A stretch of DNA of 64,000 nt from Bifidobacterium catenulatum subsp. kashiwanohense JCM 15439 = DSM 21854 (GCF_001042615.1 NZ_AP012327.1:1116001-1180000); one strand, 5' to 3'; numbered from the stretch's first letter, positions 24,207 through 33,871 are shown. The notes: generated from the letters alone by a model not told the origin. Numbers and translations are program-made.

Positions 24207-25241
24207 ATGCCTTTGGAGAACACCGGTGCCGAAGAGCGGATCACACGGGAGACGATGATCGGATGGATCGAGCATTGGGGCGAATCGTATGACGACGTTC
24301 GACCCGATGACGGTGCCGTGCGGCTGGCGAACCGCATCATCGAATACAACGAGATGACGGAAACCGTCGAAGACCTAGGGAATCCCGATGCCGTGTACGA
24401 CGAGCTGGCATCCATTCTCCAGCCGGTGCTCTCCTCGATGGACGGCACCTGTTTCGCGGGCTCCGAATGGTTCGCCGGCGAAGTGGACCGCATGGAAGCG
24501 GACCGCATCAACGGGGAGCGGCCGGAGGAAACGGACGGCCTGGTCTCCGAAGGGCCCCGCATCCCGTTCATCGTGGAGAGCGAGGCCACAGCCGCCGATA
24601 CGGACGAACCGCCGTTGGACGAGCTGATCACCGCAGCCACGCACGAATATCTGGACTCGGGCATGACCTACGACGGATTCTCGGAACATGTGCGCACCAC
24701 CTGGCGCAACGCGGCAGCCTACGACTGGTCGAAGCTCATGGCCGAACAACGCTCCACGGGCGAATGGTCGTCCGACGCGAACCGGCTCGCCGTATTGGGC
24801 GTGATGATGCAGTTCGCGCCCGAATCAACGTGCATGATGATCGCCAGCGACATACTGGCCGAGAACGCTCCCCTGTCCCTTCCGGCATTGCGCGAACGCA
24901 TCAATACGCCGGACGGCATGGTGAACACCGACCTGCTGTTTTCCCGGCTGATCGACAACGGCACCACGCCCGATCCGGCGCGCATCGGCATGGCGATGGG
25001 GATCCTCGGCCCGTTGGAGGCGAACGCGCCGACGGACGCCTGCTACCGGATCATCGGCCTGAAGGCCATGCTCAGCCTCGCCATGGGCGACGGTGAGAAG
25101 GCGCGGGAACTCGCCGAACAGGCCATCGGCTACGACGCCTCGGATCGGTTCGCGTCAAGCGTGCTCGACCGTCTGCCGGAAACCGATCCCGCCATGGAGG
25201 CGGCGAACGTGTGGGAGAACGGCGGGCATTTGGGGCGCTGA
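24207..25241 (+). CDS. Hypothetical acidic helical protein, 344 residues
   Basis: Starts MPLENTGAEERITRE behind AAGGAG. Strongly acidic with many helices and no membrane span. The C-terminal half (ARIGMAMGILGPLEANAPTD, LKAMLSLAMGDGEKARELAE) resembles a tetratricopeptide repeat pair, suggesting protein-protein contact. No family could be named. The next GTAGACGCC repeat starts directly after its stop. Confidence 0.55.
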   Translation: MPLENTGAEERITRETMIGWIEHWGESYDDVRPDDGAVRLANRIIEYNEMTETVEDLGNPDAVYDELASILQPVLSSMDGTCFAGSEWFAGEVDRMEADRINGERPEETDGLVSEGPRIPFIVESEATAADTDEPPLDELITAATHEYLDSGMTYDGFSEHVRTTWRNAAAYDWSKLMAEQRSTGEWSSDANRLAVLGVMMQFAPESTCMMIASDILAENAPLSLPALRERINTPDGMVNTDLLFSRLIDNGTTPDPARIGMAMGILGPLEANAPTDACYRIIGLKAMLSLAMGDGEKARELAEQAIGYDASDRFASSVLDRLPETDPAMEAANVWENGGHLGR

Positions 25242-25260
25242 CGTAGACGCCGTGCCCCGC
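25242..25260 (+). repeat. GTAGACGCCATG repeat, copy 6
   Basis: CGTAGACGCCGTGCCCCGC, 82 bp before the SSB-like gene and in the same direction; ATG is GTG here. The second block GGATGATGGG lies at the conserved spacing. Confidence 0.7.
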
Positions 25261-25342
25261 GAGGCCACCGGTCCGGCCGGATGATGGGAGTCGCCGCCGC
25301 CATTGAAGGCGCTGGTATTCCCCGAATGAAAGGACCATCATC

Positions 25343-25984
25343 ATGCCACAGTCAATGCAAGTGGTTCGCGGTCTCCTCGCCGCGAACCCCGATTACTGGC
25401 CGGCGAAAGCCGACGCGGACGGCACCACGAGCTCGGCGTACCTGCGCGCCACCGTGTATGAGGACCGCCCGCGAGTCCGTCAGAAGGACGGCAGCTATAC
25501 GGACAATCCGCTCGGCCCGGTGAGAACCACCGTGAAATTCTGGGGCCAGGCTGCCGAGCTCCTGCACGGCATGGATTTCCGCCAGGGCGACGCCGTGGTG
25601 GCGACCGGCCGCATGGGCGATCCCGACGCCTTCATCAGCCAGAAGGACGGCAAGGCATACGCACGTCCGGTCGTGATCGGCGATTCCATGCAGATCGATT
25701 CCATCGTGTCCCGGCGCATCCAGCTCGCCCGCGAACGCAAACGCCAGGACAAGGAACAGGCCGGTGCCGTGGCCGATGCCGGGCGAACGGATCCATGGAC
25801 GGACCAGGTTGACGCCTCGCGCGGCGAATACGTTGGCGACGGCGTTCCCCGCACTTTCAACGGCGAGCCCTTCGACCCGCTGTCGGGCTATCCGACGCCG
25901 GGCGCGGCTCCCGCTCCGGCGGACCCTGCGGCACCGGATTTCCTTTCCGCCCCATCCGATTTCACGACGGGCAACGTCCGCTAG
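25343..25984 (+). CDS. Single-stranded DNA-binding protein-like (OB fold)
   Basis: 213 residues starting MPQSMQVVRGLLAANPDYWP behind GAAAGGACC. The N-terminal 120 residues look like an OB fold of the SSB type (SSAYLRATVYEDRPRV, VKFWGQAAELLHGMDFRQGD, AVVATGRMGDPDAF). A Pro/Ala-rich acidic tail ends in GNVR rather than the DDDIPF tip of housekeeping SSB. It probably coats the transferred single strand. It is next to the coupling protein gene. Confidence 0.75.
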   Translation: MPQSMQVVRGLLAANPDYWPAKADADGTTSSAYLRATVYEDRPRVRQKDGSYTDNPLGPVRTTVKFWGQAAELLHGMDFRQGDAVVATGRMGDPDAFISQKDGKAYARPVVIGDSMQIDSIVSRRIQLARERKRQDKEQAGAVADAGRTDPWTDQVDASRGEYVGDGVPRTFNGEPFDPLSGYPTPGAAPAPADPAAPDFLSAPSDFTTGNVR

Positions 25985-26065
25985 CCATGACGCAAGCCCT
26001 GGCGCATCGACGGCGGGACCGCTTCCATCGGTTCCGCCGTCGATGCTTGAAAGGAGAAATGAATC

Positions 26066-27874
26066 TTGGCCGACGTCGATCCGAAACTGCAATCGAACCG
26101 AGTGAAGGATCTGGGCGGCACGGTCCGTCCCAGCCGCAAGATCGAACTGGCGATCATCGTCGCGGTGTTCCTGATCCTCACGGTGTTCGCCCTCGTGTGC
26201 TCCCATGCGGGGCATCCCTTCCAGATCTTCGCGCTCCTGTACCTGGTCTCCGGCCAATGGTCGCTGACCGCGGGCCAGTGGGCGCTGGCCGTGGCCGTGC
26301 TCGTCGTGCTGGCCGTGGTGTGCGGCGTGGGCGCGTGGCTGATCGCCAGCAAGGCCGTGCCGTGGGCCACCGGTGCCAAGGCACGCACCCGCGTGGACGT
26401 GTACGCGCCGGCGATGGGCCATGGCGAGGCCGTGGAGAAGGTGACGCGCCAGCGCGCCGAGGCCATGGCGTCAAGGCTCATAGAAGCGGACCACTGGCGA
26501 AAGGGCATGTCGCCGGGCTATCCGCTGGGGCTCAACATCGTGGACAACACGTCGATGTACACCAGTTGGGAGGACATGGCTATCGTTTTGGCGGGCCCGC
26601 GTTCCGGCAAGTCCCTGTGCTACGCGATCCCGGCCGTGCTCTCGGCTCCGGGCCCGTGCCTGGCGACCTCGAACAAGGGCGATATCCTCGACGTGACCGC
26701 CCCGATCCGCAGGCTCGACCATCCGAACGGCCGGATATGGACGTTCGACCCCGAACGCATCGCGGACCCGAACCGGAAGAGCGCGCCGTGGGTGTGGGAC
26801 CTGATCGCGTCGGTGCAGTCCATCGCCGACGCGAAACGCATCGCCGACTGCTGGCGTTACGCGTCGGGCCAGCCGCAGACCGGCGGCGACGACTTCTTCC
26901 CCGGCACCGCCGCCCAGCAGCTCGCCGACTACCTGTTCGCCGCGCATCTGGGAGGCCGTTCCGTGTCCGACGTGTTCAGGTGGTGCTCCAACGAGCGCGA
27001 CACGTCGCCGGCCGACATCCTGAGCGAATACCCGCGCTACGCGGGCATCGCCTCGCGTGTGTCCAGCGTGATCGCGCTGACGCCGGAAACCCGAAGCGGC
27101 GTGTTCGGCAGCCTTCAGACCATGGTCGCGTTCCTCGCGGACCCCGAGATCATCGACTGGATCGACCCGCACCGGGATGCGAATGGGAACATCGACGAGC
27201 GGCGCGGCCTGTTCGATCCCTACGAGTTCGCCACGAGCGAGGACACCCTGTACCTGCTTTCGGCGCAGGGCCGGCCCTCGACCGCGTTGACCGCGAGCCT
27301 GACGGCGGTGGTGGCGTTCACCGCGTTCCAACGCGCCCAATCCGAGTTCACCGGCAACAACCGCCGTCTGCCGGTCCCGTTGTGCTGCGTGCTGGACGAG
27401 GCCGCGAACATCTGCCGCTGGCCCGAACTGGCGGACGTGTACTCGTATTTCGGTTCGGCGGGCATCCCGATCATGACGATCTGGCAGAACCCCGACCAGG
27501 GCAGGGCCGCGTTCGGCGAGACGAACTTCGGCTCGCTGTTCAACAACGCGAACATCACCGTGTACCTGGGCGGCATCAAGGACGCGAAGTTCCTCGGCGA
27601 GATCAGCCAGCTGGTGGGCCAGAGGGAGATCGTGCGCGGCAGCGTCAACATCGACGGCACCGGACGGCGCAGCGTGAACAACTCGATCCAGAAGGAGAAC
27701 ATCCTCGACGTTTCCGACCTGACCGAATGGCCCGTCGGACGCGCGCTGCTGCTCGCATCCCAATCCCGGGCGCAGATCGTCAAGACCCTGCCATGGACGG
27801 GCAACAGGCAATGGGCCGACGCCCTGGCGCAGGCCAAGGCGAAAGCCCGAGACGAGCAGAGAAAGGCCGCATAA
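26066..27874 (+). CDS. VirD4/TraG-type coupling protein
   Basis: 602 residues from TTG 26066, preceded by AAAGGAG at about 10 bp; an ATG at 26059 is out of frame. Two N-terminal membrane spans (KIELAIIVAVFLILTVFALV and ALAVAVLVVLAVVCGVGAWL) precede Walker A GPRSGKSLCY (about residue 180), Walker B CCVLDEAANI (about residue 440) and the MTIWQNPDQGRAAFG block typical of TraG/VirD4. It brings the relaxase-DNA complex to the channel. Overlaps the next gene by one base. Confidence 0.92.
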   Translation: MADVDPKLQSNRVKDLGGTVRPSRKIELAIIVAVFLILTVFALVCSHAGHPFQIFALLYLVSGQWSLTAGQWALAVAVLVVLAVVCGVGAWLIASKAVPWATGAKARTRVDVYAPAMGHGEAVEKVTRQRAEAMASRLIEADHWRKGMSPGYPLGLNIVDNTSMYTSWEDMAIVLAGPRSGKSLCYAIPAVLSAPGPCLATSNKGDILDVTAPIRRLDHPNGRIWTFDPERIADPNRKSAPWVWDLIASVQSIADAKRIADCWRYASGQPQTGGDDFFPGTAAQQLADYLFAAHLGGRSVSDVFRWCSNERDTSPADILSEYPRYAGIASRVSSVIALTPETRSGVFGSLQTMVAFLADPEIIDWIDPHRDANGNIDERRGLFDPYEFATSEDTLYLLSAQGRPSTALTASLTAVVAFTAFQRAQSEFTGNNRRLPVPLCCVLDEAANICRWPELADVYSYFGSAGIPIMTIWQNPDQGRAAFGETNFGSLFNNANITVYLGGIKDAKFLGEISQLVGQREIVRGSVNIDGTGRRSVNNSIQKENILDVSDLTEWPVGRALLLASQSRAQIVKTLPWTGNRQWADALAQAKAKARDEQRKAA

Positions 27875-28827
27875 TGAGCGAACACACGTCGAACACCACG
27901 TCCGGCCCTGATGGGGAGGAATGGGAGCGCGCGGTCGGTGCCGCCAGGACCCTGCTGTCATCGGACTGCGGATGGCTGGAACTGTTCACCCGCGCCATCC
28001 TGGAGGAGAAGGGCGTGCCTTACGGCAAGGGACTGCCTAACCCCGAAGCGCCGCACATCCCCGAGGACAAGGAGATCGAGGAGGAAACCATGCCGGGCCA
28101 AGGCGAGCCGACGCCGACCGCACCCGTGATGCCGGCCGGCCGGCGCGCGGCGGAACCCATCCGATCGGGGATTCCGGCCGATGCCGGGGAAACCGGCAAC
28201 GGCTACGAGAAACCGCCGGAAGATGCAACGGACCGTGACGACACCCCTCCAAAGGCCGGTGCGGAGGAATCCGACACCCGTATGCCGCCCGCGCAGGAGG
28301 GGAAGACGGATCTCGGCCGGGACGAATCCGGCGACCTCGATCCCGCGCGGGCCAGGGACGTGTCAGGCCAGTTCGGAGCGCGAATGCGGCGCAGCGAGAC
28401 CTACTATCCGAACCTCGCCGCGTTCGTGGAAAGGTTCGTGGCCAACGTGTTCTGCTACCACCAGAGCGCGAGCGTGAACATGCAATGGGTGAGCGACTGG
28501 TGGCGCTATCCGGCGCTCGTGTTCCCGCTCGACGCCATGTGGCGCGCCTATGAGAACTCGCGCAAGGCACCCGGCCAGATGATGATCTTCTACATACAGG
28601 CGGCGTCGATGCTCGACCGCGTGTTCGACAAGGACCGTGGCATCGTCGCCAGCCTCGACTGCAAGCAGAATCTCACCAGGAAGGGCGAACCGCTGCCCTG
28701 CGAACGCCCGAACCGGGCATGGCGCGAACCGATCCTGGAAACGTTGTCGGTCCCCGCCGCAGGCGGCAAGGAAAACAAGGAAACCACCATCACGCCAACA
28801 AGGAGGAGAAACAATGGCTCAATCTGA
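27874..28827 (+). CDS. DUF4913-type conjugation accessory protein
   Basis: 317 residues. The start overlaps the coupling-protein stop by one base. A variable acidic N-terminus is followed at about residues 180-280 by the domain with FVERFVANVFCYHQSASVNM, WVSDWWRYPALVFPLDAMWR and MMIFYIQAASMLDRVFDKDR, which I recognise as DUF4913, found in actinobacterial conjugative elements after the coupling protein. Its biochemical role is unknown. Overlaps the next gene by 14 bp. Confidence 0.75.
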   Translation: MSEHTSNTTSGPDGEEWERAVGAARTLLSSDCGWLELFTRAILEEKGVPYGKGLPNPEAPHIPEDKEIEEETMPGQGEPTPTAPVMPAGRRAAEPIRSGIPADAGETGNGYEKPPEDATDRDDTPPKAGAEESDTRMPPAQEGKTDLGRDESGDLDPARARDVSGQFGARMRRSETYYPNLAAFVERFVANVFCYHQSASVNMQWVSDWWRYPALVFPLDAMWRAYENSRKAPGQMMIFYIQAASMLDRVFDKDRGIVASLDCKQNLTRKGEPLPCERPNRAWREPILETLSVPAAGGKENKETTITPTRRRNNGSI

Positions 28828-29947
28828 TCCCGAGGACGGCTTCGACCAGATCATGGTCCAGAGCTGGAACAGCGTCGCCCAGCAGCTGCGCACCCTGCAC
28901 AACGAGCTGAGCGGCGACCGCGCGCGACGCAGGGAACGCGCCGAACGCGCCGTCCAGAACGAACGCTACGAGCAGACCAGACGGCAGCAGCAGGCCATCC
29001 GCCTCGAACAATGGGAGATGGACAACAGGGAACGCCTCAACAAGGGGTTCGAGTCCACCCTGAACGCGACCGTGCTTGCCGACGGCGACGGCTGGAGGAA
29101 GATGCGCGACTCGTCCCTCTTGCAAGGATGGATGGTCGCCGACCAACTGGAGGGCAACGACCCCGGCTTCCGCAGGCAGATCATCGAGGCGAAGGCCCGG
29201 CTGAAGGACGAATGGTCGAAACGCCACCCGGAAACGCACATCGACGCCGCAGCCGACCAATTGACCAACCACGTGAACATCACCTACACCGACCAGTCGC
29301 CCGCGTTGCAGGCCACCCTGAACGCCTTCAACACGGCCGGCGTGCCCGTGGACCTGCAACGGGTGGAGGACGCGCAGGCGTTCCAGGCCGCGCACGGCGA
29401 CGACGCCACGTTCTTCGTGGACTCGCGGCTCACCGGCCAATGGACGGGCTACGACCACGACAGGATCGTTGACGCCGTGATGTGCGCGCCGGTCAACGGC
29501 GTGGACGACGCCGCCTCCCGGATCAGCTTCCTCAAGGACCAGGGCCTGCCGGAATCCTCGCACGCGGACAACAAGGCCACAGGAGACGAGCCCAGCACCA
29601 TAAGCGAGGTCGAACGCACCGAGAACGCTGACGCCGCACCCATCATCGGAACCACCGCGCCCGTGAAGGCTCATACGAAACCCGCCGCCGATGAACGCAA
29701 ACCGGCATCCGAACCCGAGCCCGAGACCACGGGAGGCGGCGACCTGACGACCGGGGAGCCCGACGGATACGAGGAAATGCCACTCGACCTGAACGAACCC
29801 GAGGAATGGAACGGGCCCGACCCGTTCGGCGAATACAGTCCCGCCATGGAATCCTCCATGAACCCCACGGACCAGCCGATACCCGACCAGGCCAACGTCT
29901 CGACGCCGCAGATCCTGCAACCCGAGACCAACGGCAACGCACGCTGA
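28814..29947 (+). CDS. Hypothetical protein with charged coiled-coil N-terminus, last gene of the channel operon
   Basis: 377 residues starting MAQSDPEDGFDQIMVQ behind AAGGAGGAG. Residues 20-90 form a highly charged helix (RARRRERAERAVQNERYEQT), likely a coiled coil. A folded middle segment and an acidic Pro-rich tail follow. No membrane span. Unknown function; strictly linked to the coupling protein and DUF4913 gene by overlaps. A strong hairpin closes the operon. Confidence 0.55.
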   Translation: MAQSDPEDGFDQIMVQSWNSVAQQLRTLHNELSGDRARRRERAERAVQNERYEQTRRQQQAIRLEQWEMDNRERLNKGFESTLNATVLADGDGWRKMRDSSLLQGWMVADQLEGNDPGFRRQIIEAKARLKDEWSKRHPETHIDAAADQLTNHVNITYTDQSPALQATLNAFNTAGVPVDLQRVEDAQAFQAAHGDDATFFVDSRLTGQWTGYDHDRIVDAVMCAPVNGVDDAASRISFLKDQGLPESSHADNKATGDEPSTISEVERTENADAAPIIGTTAPVKAHTKPAADERKPASEPEPETTGGGDLTTGEPDGYEEMPLDLNEPEEWNGPDPFGEYSPAMESSMNPTDQPIPDQANVSTPQILQPETNGNAR

Positions 29948-29949
29948 CG

Positions 29950-30001
29950 CCGATGCCGGCGCACCCCTTGCCATGAGGTTCGTGGGGTGCGCCGGCATCG
30001 G
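29950..30001. terminator. 18-bp perfect inverted repeat closing the transfer operon
   Basis: CCGATGCCGGCGCACCCC (29950-29967) and its exact complement (29984-30001) flank a 16-nt loop directly after the stop. It has no T run on the plus strand, but the stem is very stable and separates the transfer operon from hipBA. Confidence 0.7.
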
Positions 30002-30049
30002 ATGGCCGTATCATGGTGTCAACGGCTTTCGGAACCGGAAAGGACGAGC

Positions 30050-30364
30050 ATGGCACACGTGACGTTGGATCTGTCGAAATATGATGCCCTGACCGCCTAC
30101 AAGGGTCTTCCCGACGAGAAGGAGGAGAACCCGGCGCGGTTCTTCCCCGACACCTCGTCGGTCCGCCGTTGCGTGCGCGAACGCATGTCCGTCATGGGTC
30201 TCGACGCCGCCGAACTCGCCAGGAGAGCCGGGGTTCCCCTCTCAAGCGCCGAAGAGCTCGTGGAGACCGGTCTGACCTCCATCCGCTACGTGTACAGGAT
30301 GTTCGACCTGCTGCACATCCGCACCGAAACGCTGCCGTCCGCCTACGCGGGGAGACTGCTGTGA
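30050..30364 (+). CDS. hipB: HipB-like antitoxin
   Basis: 104 residues starting MAHVTLDLSKYDALTAY behind GGAAAGGACG. Residues about 40-90 form a helix-turn-helix (RMSVMGLDAAELARRAGVPL then SSAEELVETGLTS). It overlaps the HipA-like gene by four bases (GTGA), as in hipBA operons. Likely binds and represses its own promoter and neutralises the kinase. Confidence 0.75.
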   Translation: MAHVTLDLSKYDALTAYKGLPDEKEENPARFFPDTSSVRRCVRERMSVMGLDAAELARRAGVPLSSAEELVETGLTSIRYVYRMFDLLHIRTETLPSAYAGRLL

Positions 30365-31644
30365 GGGAACTGCACGCCTGGGAGAACGGGCATCATGTGG
30401 GCGTGTTCTCGGAAGACGACGAGGAGCGCATATCGTTCGCGTACGACGCGAACGAGGGTCTGCCGATCAGTCTGAGCCTGCCCCGAACCGGCGGATGGAG
30501 AGACCAGGCACCGCGTAACTTCCTGGACAATCTATTGCCCGACAATCCGAACGTCCGCCAGGCCATGCGTGAGCACCTGAATGCCTCCTCGGCCGGCGTC
30601 TTCGATCTGCTGGACCGGGTTGACGCCACCGGCGGACTGGTGTTCTCCCTCTCCCCGGAACCTCCAATCCCATCGCCGACGCTTCGTCTGATCTCCGATT
30701 CCCAGATAGCCAACGAAATCGACCGCATCGAGCGGACCAGGAACTACTGGTGGGACGAGGACAGCCACTGCCGGTTCTCCTTGGGAGGGGCGCAGGGCAA
30801 GTTCACACTGTCCCGCGTGGACGGCAAGTGGTATTGGCCGGATATGATGCTGCCCTCCACCCACATCGTCAAACCGAAGCCCCATGATCTTCCCGAGGCG
30901 ACCAAGGTGGAACTGGCGACGATGCGATTGTCGGAACTGTGCGGCATCGACACACCGGCACGCGGCGAGATCACGGCGCAGCACAAGACGGCCTATATCG
31001 TGGAACGGTTCGACCGTCGCCTGGAGGAAGGCCGAATCGTCCGACTGCGGCAAGAGGACTTCCTGCAAGCGTTGGGATTGCCGACCCGCGACAAATACGA
31101 TCCGTCGGCCGACGACTGCCTGGATCTCCTGCAACGCATCGACGCGTCGGGTTCCCTGTCCTACCGGTGGCTCGAAAGGCTGGCCTTCAACACGTCGTCC
31201 GCCAACAGCGACGCACATGCGAAGAACTATTCCCTGATCCTCGACCCCGCATCGGGGATACGCCTGTCTCCCCAGTATGATGCGGTCGCCACCAGGTATT
31301 GGCCCGAGTTCAACTGGGAACTCACCATGCCGTTGAACGAGGATCACGCCTTCGCGGAGCACACCACGCCCCAGGATTGGGAGGATCTGGCGACACGTCA
31401 CGGTCTCGATGGTTCGAGGGTGGCGGATATGGCCCGGCGTATGGCGGGGAAGGTCCTCGCCGGCATATCCGAATCCTGCGAGGGCCTGGACGCGCGGATG
31501 GCCGATCGCCTGAACGCGTGCTGGACGAAGGCGAACGAGTCCATCGAGCCGATCATGCCGGGAGACGAGCCGGCGAACTCTCCCGATCCAGCATCGGCTT
31601 TGCCCGATTCGCTCGGTTTTCCCTCCTCGGGCCGTACCATCTGA
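30361..31644 (+). CDS. hipA: HipA-like serine/threonine kinase toxin
   Basis: 427 residues from a GTG that overlaps the hipB stop. Family landmarks include the N-terminal FAYDANEGLPISLSLP block, RNFLDNLLPDN, the ATP-binding FSLGGAQGKFTLSR, STHIVKPKPHDLPEATKVEL, and the catalytic NSDAHAKNYSLIL with AtypicaI kinase Asp, plus LSPQYDAVATRYWP. HipA kinases phosphorylate tRNA synthetases such as GltX and induce dormancy. All main catalytic blocks are present, so it should be active. It may stabilise the ICE by post-segregational killing, which is inferred. Confidence 0.9.
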   Translation: MRELHAWENGHHVGVFSEDDEERISFAYDANEGLPISLSLPRTGGWRDQAPRNFLDNLLPDNPNVRQAMREHLNASSAGVFDLLDRVDATGGLVFSLSPEPPIPSPTLRLISDSQIANEIDRIERTRNYWWDEDSHCRFSLGGAQGKFTLSRVDGKWYWPDMMLPSTHIVKPKPHDLPEATKVELATMRLSELCGIDTPARGEITAQHKTAYIVERFDRRLEEGRIVRLRQEDFLQALGLPTRDKYDPSADDCLDLLQRIDASGSLSYRWLERLAFNTSSANSDAHAKNYSLILDPASGIRLSPQYDAVATRYWPEFNWELTMPLNEDHAFAEHTTPQDWEDLATRHGLDGSRVADMARRMAGKVLAGISESCEGLDARMADRLNACWTKANESIEPIMPGDEPANSPDPASALPDSLGFPSSGRTI

Positions 31645-31663
31645 GCTTTTTCCGGGAAGCGTC

Positions 31664-32971
31664 CTAACGGCGGGGCCGGTTCTCCCCGTCAGAGGCGACC
31701 ATGCTCCATAGACCGTATTCCGGCGCGATTCCGTAGCGTTCGCGCAGCATGTCGAACGTGTGCAGGCCCTCGCGCATCGCTGCCCGGTATTCGTCGCCGT
31801 CCGCCGCGTTGTTGAGACTGGCGGCGATGCAGAACGCTTCGGATACGAGGCGTTCCATGTCATGCGTGGACAGATTCTCGGGGTGTCTTTCTCGTCCGTC
31901 ATCGAGGAAGGGCGGGCGGTTCTCCATCGCGGCGCGCCATTCCTGGACGGCGAGGCTGCGGCTTCTGGCATCGTCCGCCCAGTCGTCGCGCAGTCGTTTC
32001 AATCGCATGTCGTCGCCGAGCTCGAAGGCGTTGAACCGTTCCGTCCACCCGTCCGTGCTATGCCACGTGATCCTGTAGCCGACCACCTGGCCGGGGTCGG
32101 TGAACGAGTCTTTGGCGGTTCCCTTGCGCAGCCTGGGGTCGATGGAGAAGCCTTCCCTGCGCACGCGGCGTATGAACTCGTCCTCGCTGCGCGACGCCTT
32201 GGCGCACGCCTCCACGATCCGGCCGACATACTGGCGCGGCATCGTGGAGGCGGCGACCGCCGTGACGAGCCGGCTCCTCGCTTTGCCGTCCAACGCCTCC
32301 CATCCCTCGTCGTCGCCGTACCCGTTCCGCGCCTTCCATTCGGCCCATTGACGCCATTGCCCGTACTGCCAGCTGACGCGCGTGCCGGTATCGGAGCGTG
32401 CGAGCCCGACCAGTTCGGGGCGCGTCTTCTCCATCCGCCTGCATGATCTCTGCGCGTTGATCCGGTCGTGGTACGGGTTGATCCATCCGTCGTCGGCGGC
32501 GAGCTGCACCATGATGTGCACGTGGTCGTTGCCGTTGGCGGACAGTCCGTGGCGGACCGCGAGCCACGTGACGCCCTGATCGTCGTCGCCGTCGATGATG
32601 TTCATGCGCGTCAGATAATCGCGGATGACGGCCTCCCATTCCTGATCGGTCAGTATGCCCTGGCCGGCCTTGATGGCGAGCGAGCAGTGCCACACGCGCT
32701 TCCTGCCATGCTCTCGTTCGGGATTGTCCTTGCCTCGCATGTCGGGCGGGAACGGATCGTCCTTGCGTTCCCTGACGCGGTAGCGTCGGTCGAACCTGCG
32801 GCCTATCTCCGCATACGACGCCGCCGGCCTGCCATCCATGTCAAACGAGGGAAACATGTCGCCGCTCGCGCACACGAGATGCTGGTCGGTGTGTTCATTG
32901 CGCCGTCCCTTGCCGAACAGGTAGCGCACCAGGCCGGCCGGGTCCGAACCCCTGACGATATTCGGTATCAT
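31664..32971 (-). CDS. MobP-type relaxase
   Basis: 435 residues starting MIPNIVRGSDPAGLVRYLFG. The start at 32971 has CGGAGAA upstream on the minus strand. The N-terminal catalytic half shows the family blocks GLVRYLFGKGRRNEHTDQ, VWHCSLAIKAGQG and the metal-binding GNDHVHIMVQLAADDG. The C-terminal half is of unknown fold. It nicks oriT and stays bound to the 5' end for transfer. Its MobC-like partner genes are 3.3 kb away, separated by a Fic and restriction-modification insertion. A GTAGACGCCATG repeat lies 33 bp upstream. Confidence 0.88.
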   Translation of the reverse strand: MIPNIVRGSDPAGLVRYLFGKGRRNEHTDQHLVCASGDMFPSFDMDGRPAASYAEIGRRFDRRYRVRERKDDPFPPDMRGKDNPEREHGRKRVWHCSLAIKAGQGILTDQEWEAVIRDYLTRMNIIDGDDDQGVTWLAVRHGLSANGNDHVHIMVQLAADDGWINPYHDRINAQRSCRRMEKTRPELVGLARSDTGTRVSWQYGQWRQWAEWKARNGYGDDEGWEALDGKARSRLVTAVAASTMPRQYVGRIVEACAKASRSEDEFIRRVRREGFSIDPRLRKGTAKDSFTDPGQVVGYRITWHSTDGWTERFNAFELGDDMRLKRLRDDWADDARSRSLAVQEWRAAMENRPPFLDDGRERHPENLSTHDMERLVSEAFCIAASLNNAADGDEYRAAMREGLHTFDMLRERYGIAPEYGLWSMVASDGENRPRR

Positions 32972-33004
32972 ACGATGATTCTCCGCCCGCACGCCCGGCA
33001 CGGC

Positions 33005-33020
33005 GGCGCATGGCGTCTAT
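33005..33020 (-). repeat. GTAGACGCCATG repeat, copy 7, upstream of the relaxase
   Basis: On the minus strand it reads ATAGACGCCATGCGCC, 33 bp before the relaxase start and in the same direction. Confidence 0.6.
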
Positions 33021-33088
33021 GAGAGATATGCGCCCTTTGCCGGCACGGCCACTTCGATAGAATTATCGGAAACGGATAAGGAGCTTTG

Positions 33089-33871
33089 ATGGAACCGGTG
33101 AAGAACGATACGACGACGGATAGGCGCACGGCCGTGGAACTGGCGAAGCGGCTGCTGGTCGATTCGATCTGGCGCACCGCCAAGATCGAGGTTGATGGCG
33201 TCACCTTCCCCGACACGCAGGAGATCTTCGACGGGCGCGCGCCCGAGGGTATGAGCGTGGACGATATAGTCACGGTGAACAACATCAAGCGCGCGTGGAG
33301 GTTCCTGCTCGAGAACATCGACTATCCAGTCGATTGGCAGTACATCCGCGAATACAACCGCATCATCGGCGAAGGCCTCGTGCGCGACGCCGGCCGCTTG
33401 CGTGAATACGGCGTGAGGATCGGCGGCACGGGATGGGTGCCGGAGATCCCCGCCGTCGAGTCCTCACAGGAAAGGGTTCGCGGCATCCTGGAGGAGTCAG
33501 AAGGGGAGGACACTGCGATGCTGCTGTTCGGCGCGGTCACGCGGGGACAATGGTTTTCGGACGGCAACAAGCGCACCGCGCTGATGGTTGCCAACCACCA
33601 GCTCATACACGACGGCATCGGCATCTTCTCGATCCCTCCCGAAGACAAGGCGCAGTTCGTCTCTATGCTCCTGCGATACTACGAGACGGGCGACTACTCC
33701 CGGCTCTCCGATTGGCTCTCACAGAACGCCGTCGGCCATGTGCCCGGCGGGCTGACTTTGGCCCAATCGTCTGGGGTCGTGGAAAAGACGAATGATGCCG
33801 TGAACGGGATGGGCATCGTGCCCGGTGTTCCCCTCGACGGCCTCGATGGAGGTTCCGGCTTACTGAGGTGA
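33089..33871 (+). CDS. Fic-fold protein with Gln in place of the motif histidine
   Basis: 260 residues starting MEPVKNDTTTDRRT behind AAGGAG. The Fic core is at about residues 40-210. The signature reads RGQWFSDGNKRTALM, so the catalytic His of HxFx[DE]GN[GK]R is Gln, while F, D, G, N and R remain. Canonical Fic enzymes AMPylate targets using that His; a Gln version occurs in a Fic subfamily of unclear activity. No (S/T)xxxE(G/N) inhibitory motif is obvious. It starts a plus-strand cargo block with a methyltransferase and a restriction enzyme. Confidence 0.8.
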   Translation: MEPVKNDTTTDRRTAVELAKRLLVDSIWRTAKIEVDGVTFPDTQEIFDGRAPEGMSVDDIVTVNNIKRAWRFLLENIDYPVDWQYIREYNRIIGEGLVRDAGRLREYGVRIGGTGWVPEIPAVESSQERVRGILEESEGEDTAMLLFGAVTRGQWFSDGNKRTALMVANHQLIHDGIGIFSIPPEDKAQFVSMLLRYYETGDYSRLSDWLSQNAVGHVPGGLTLAQSSGVVEKTNDAVNGMGIVPGVPLDGLDGGSGLLR

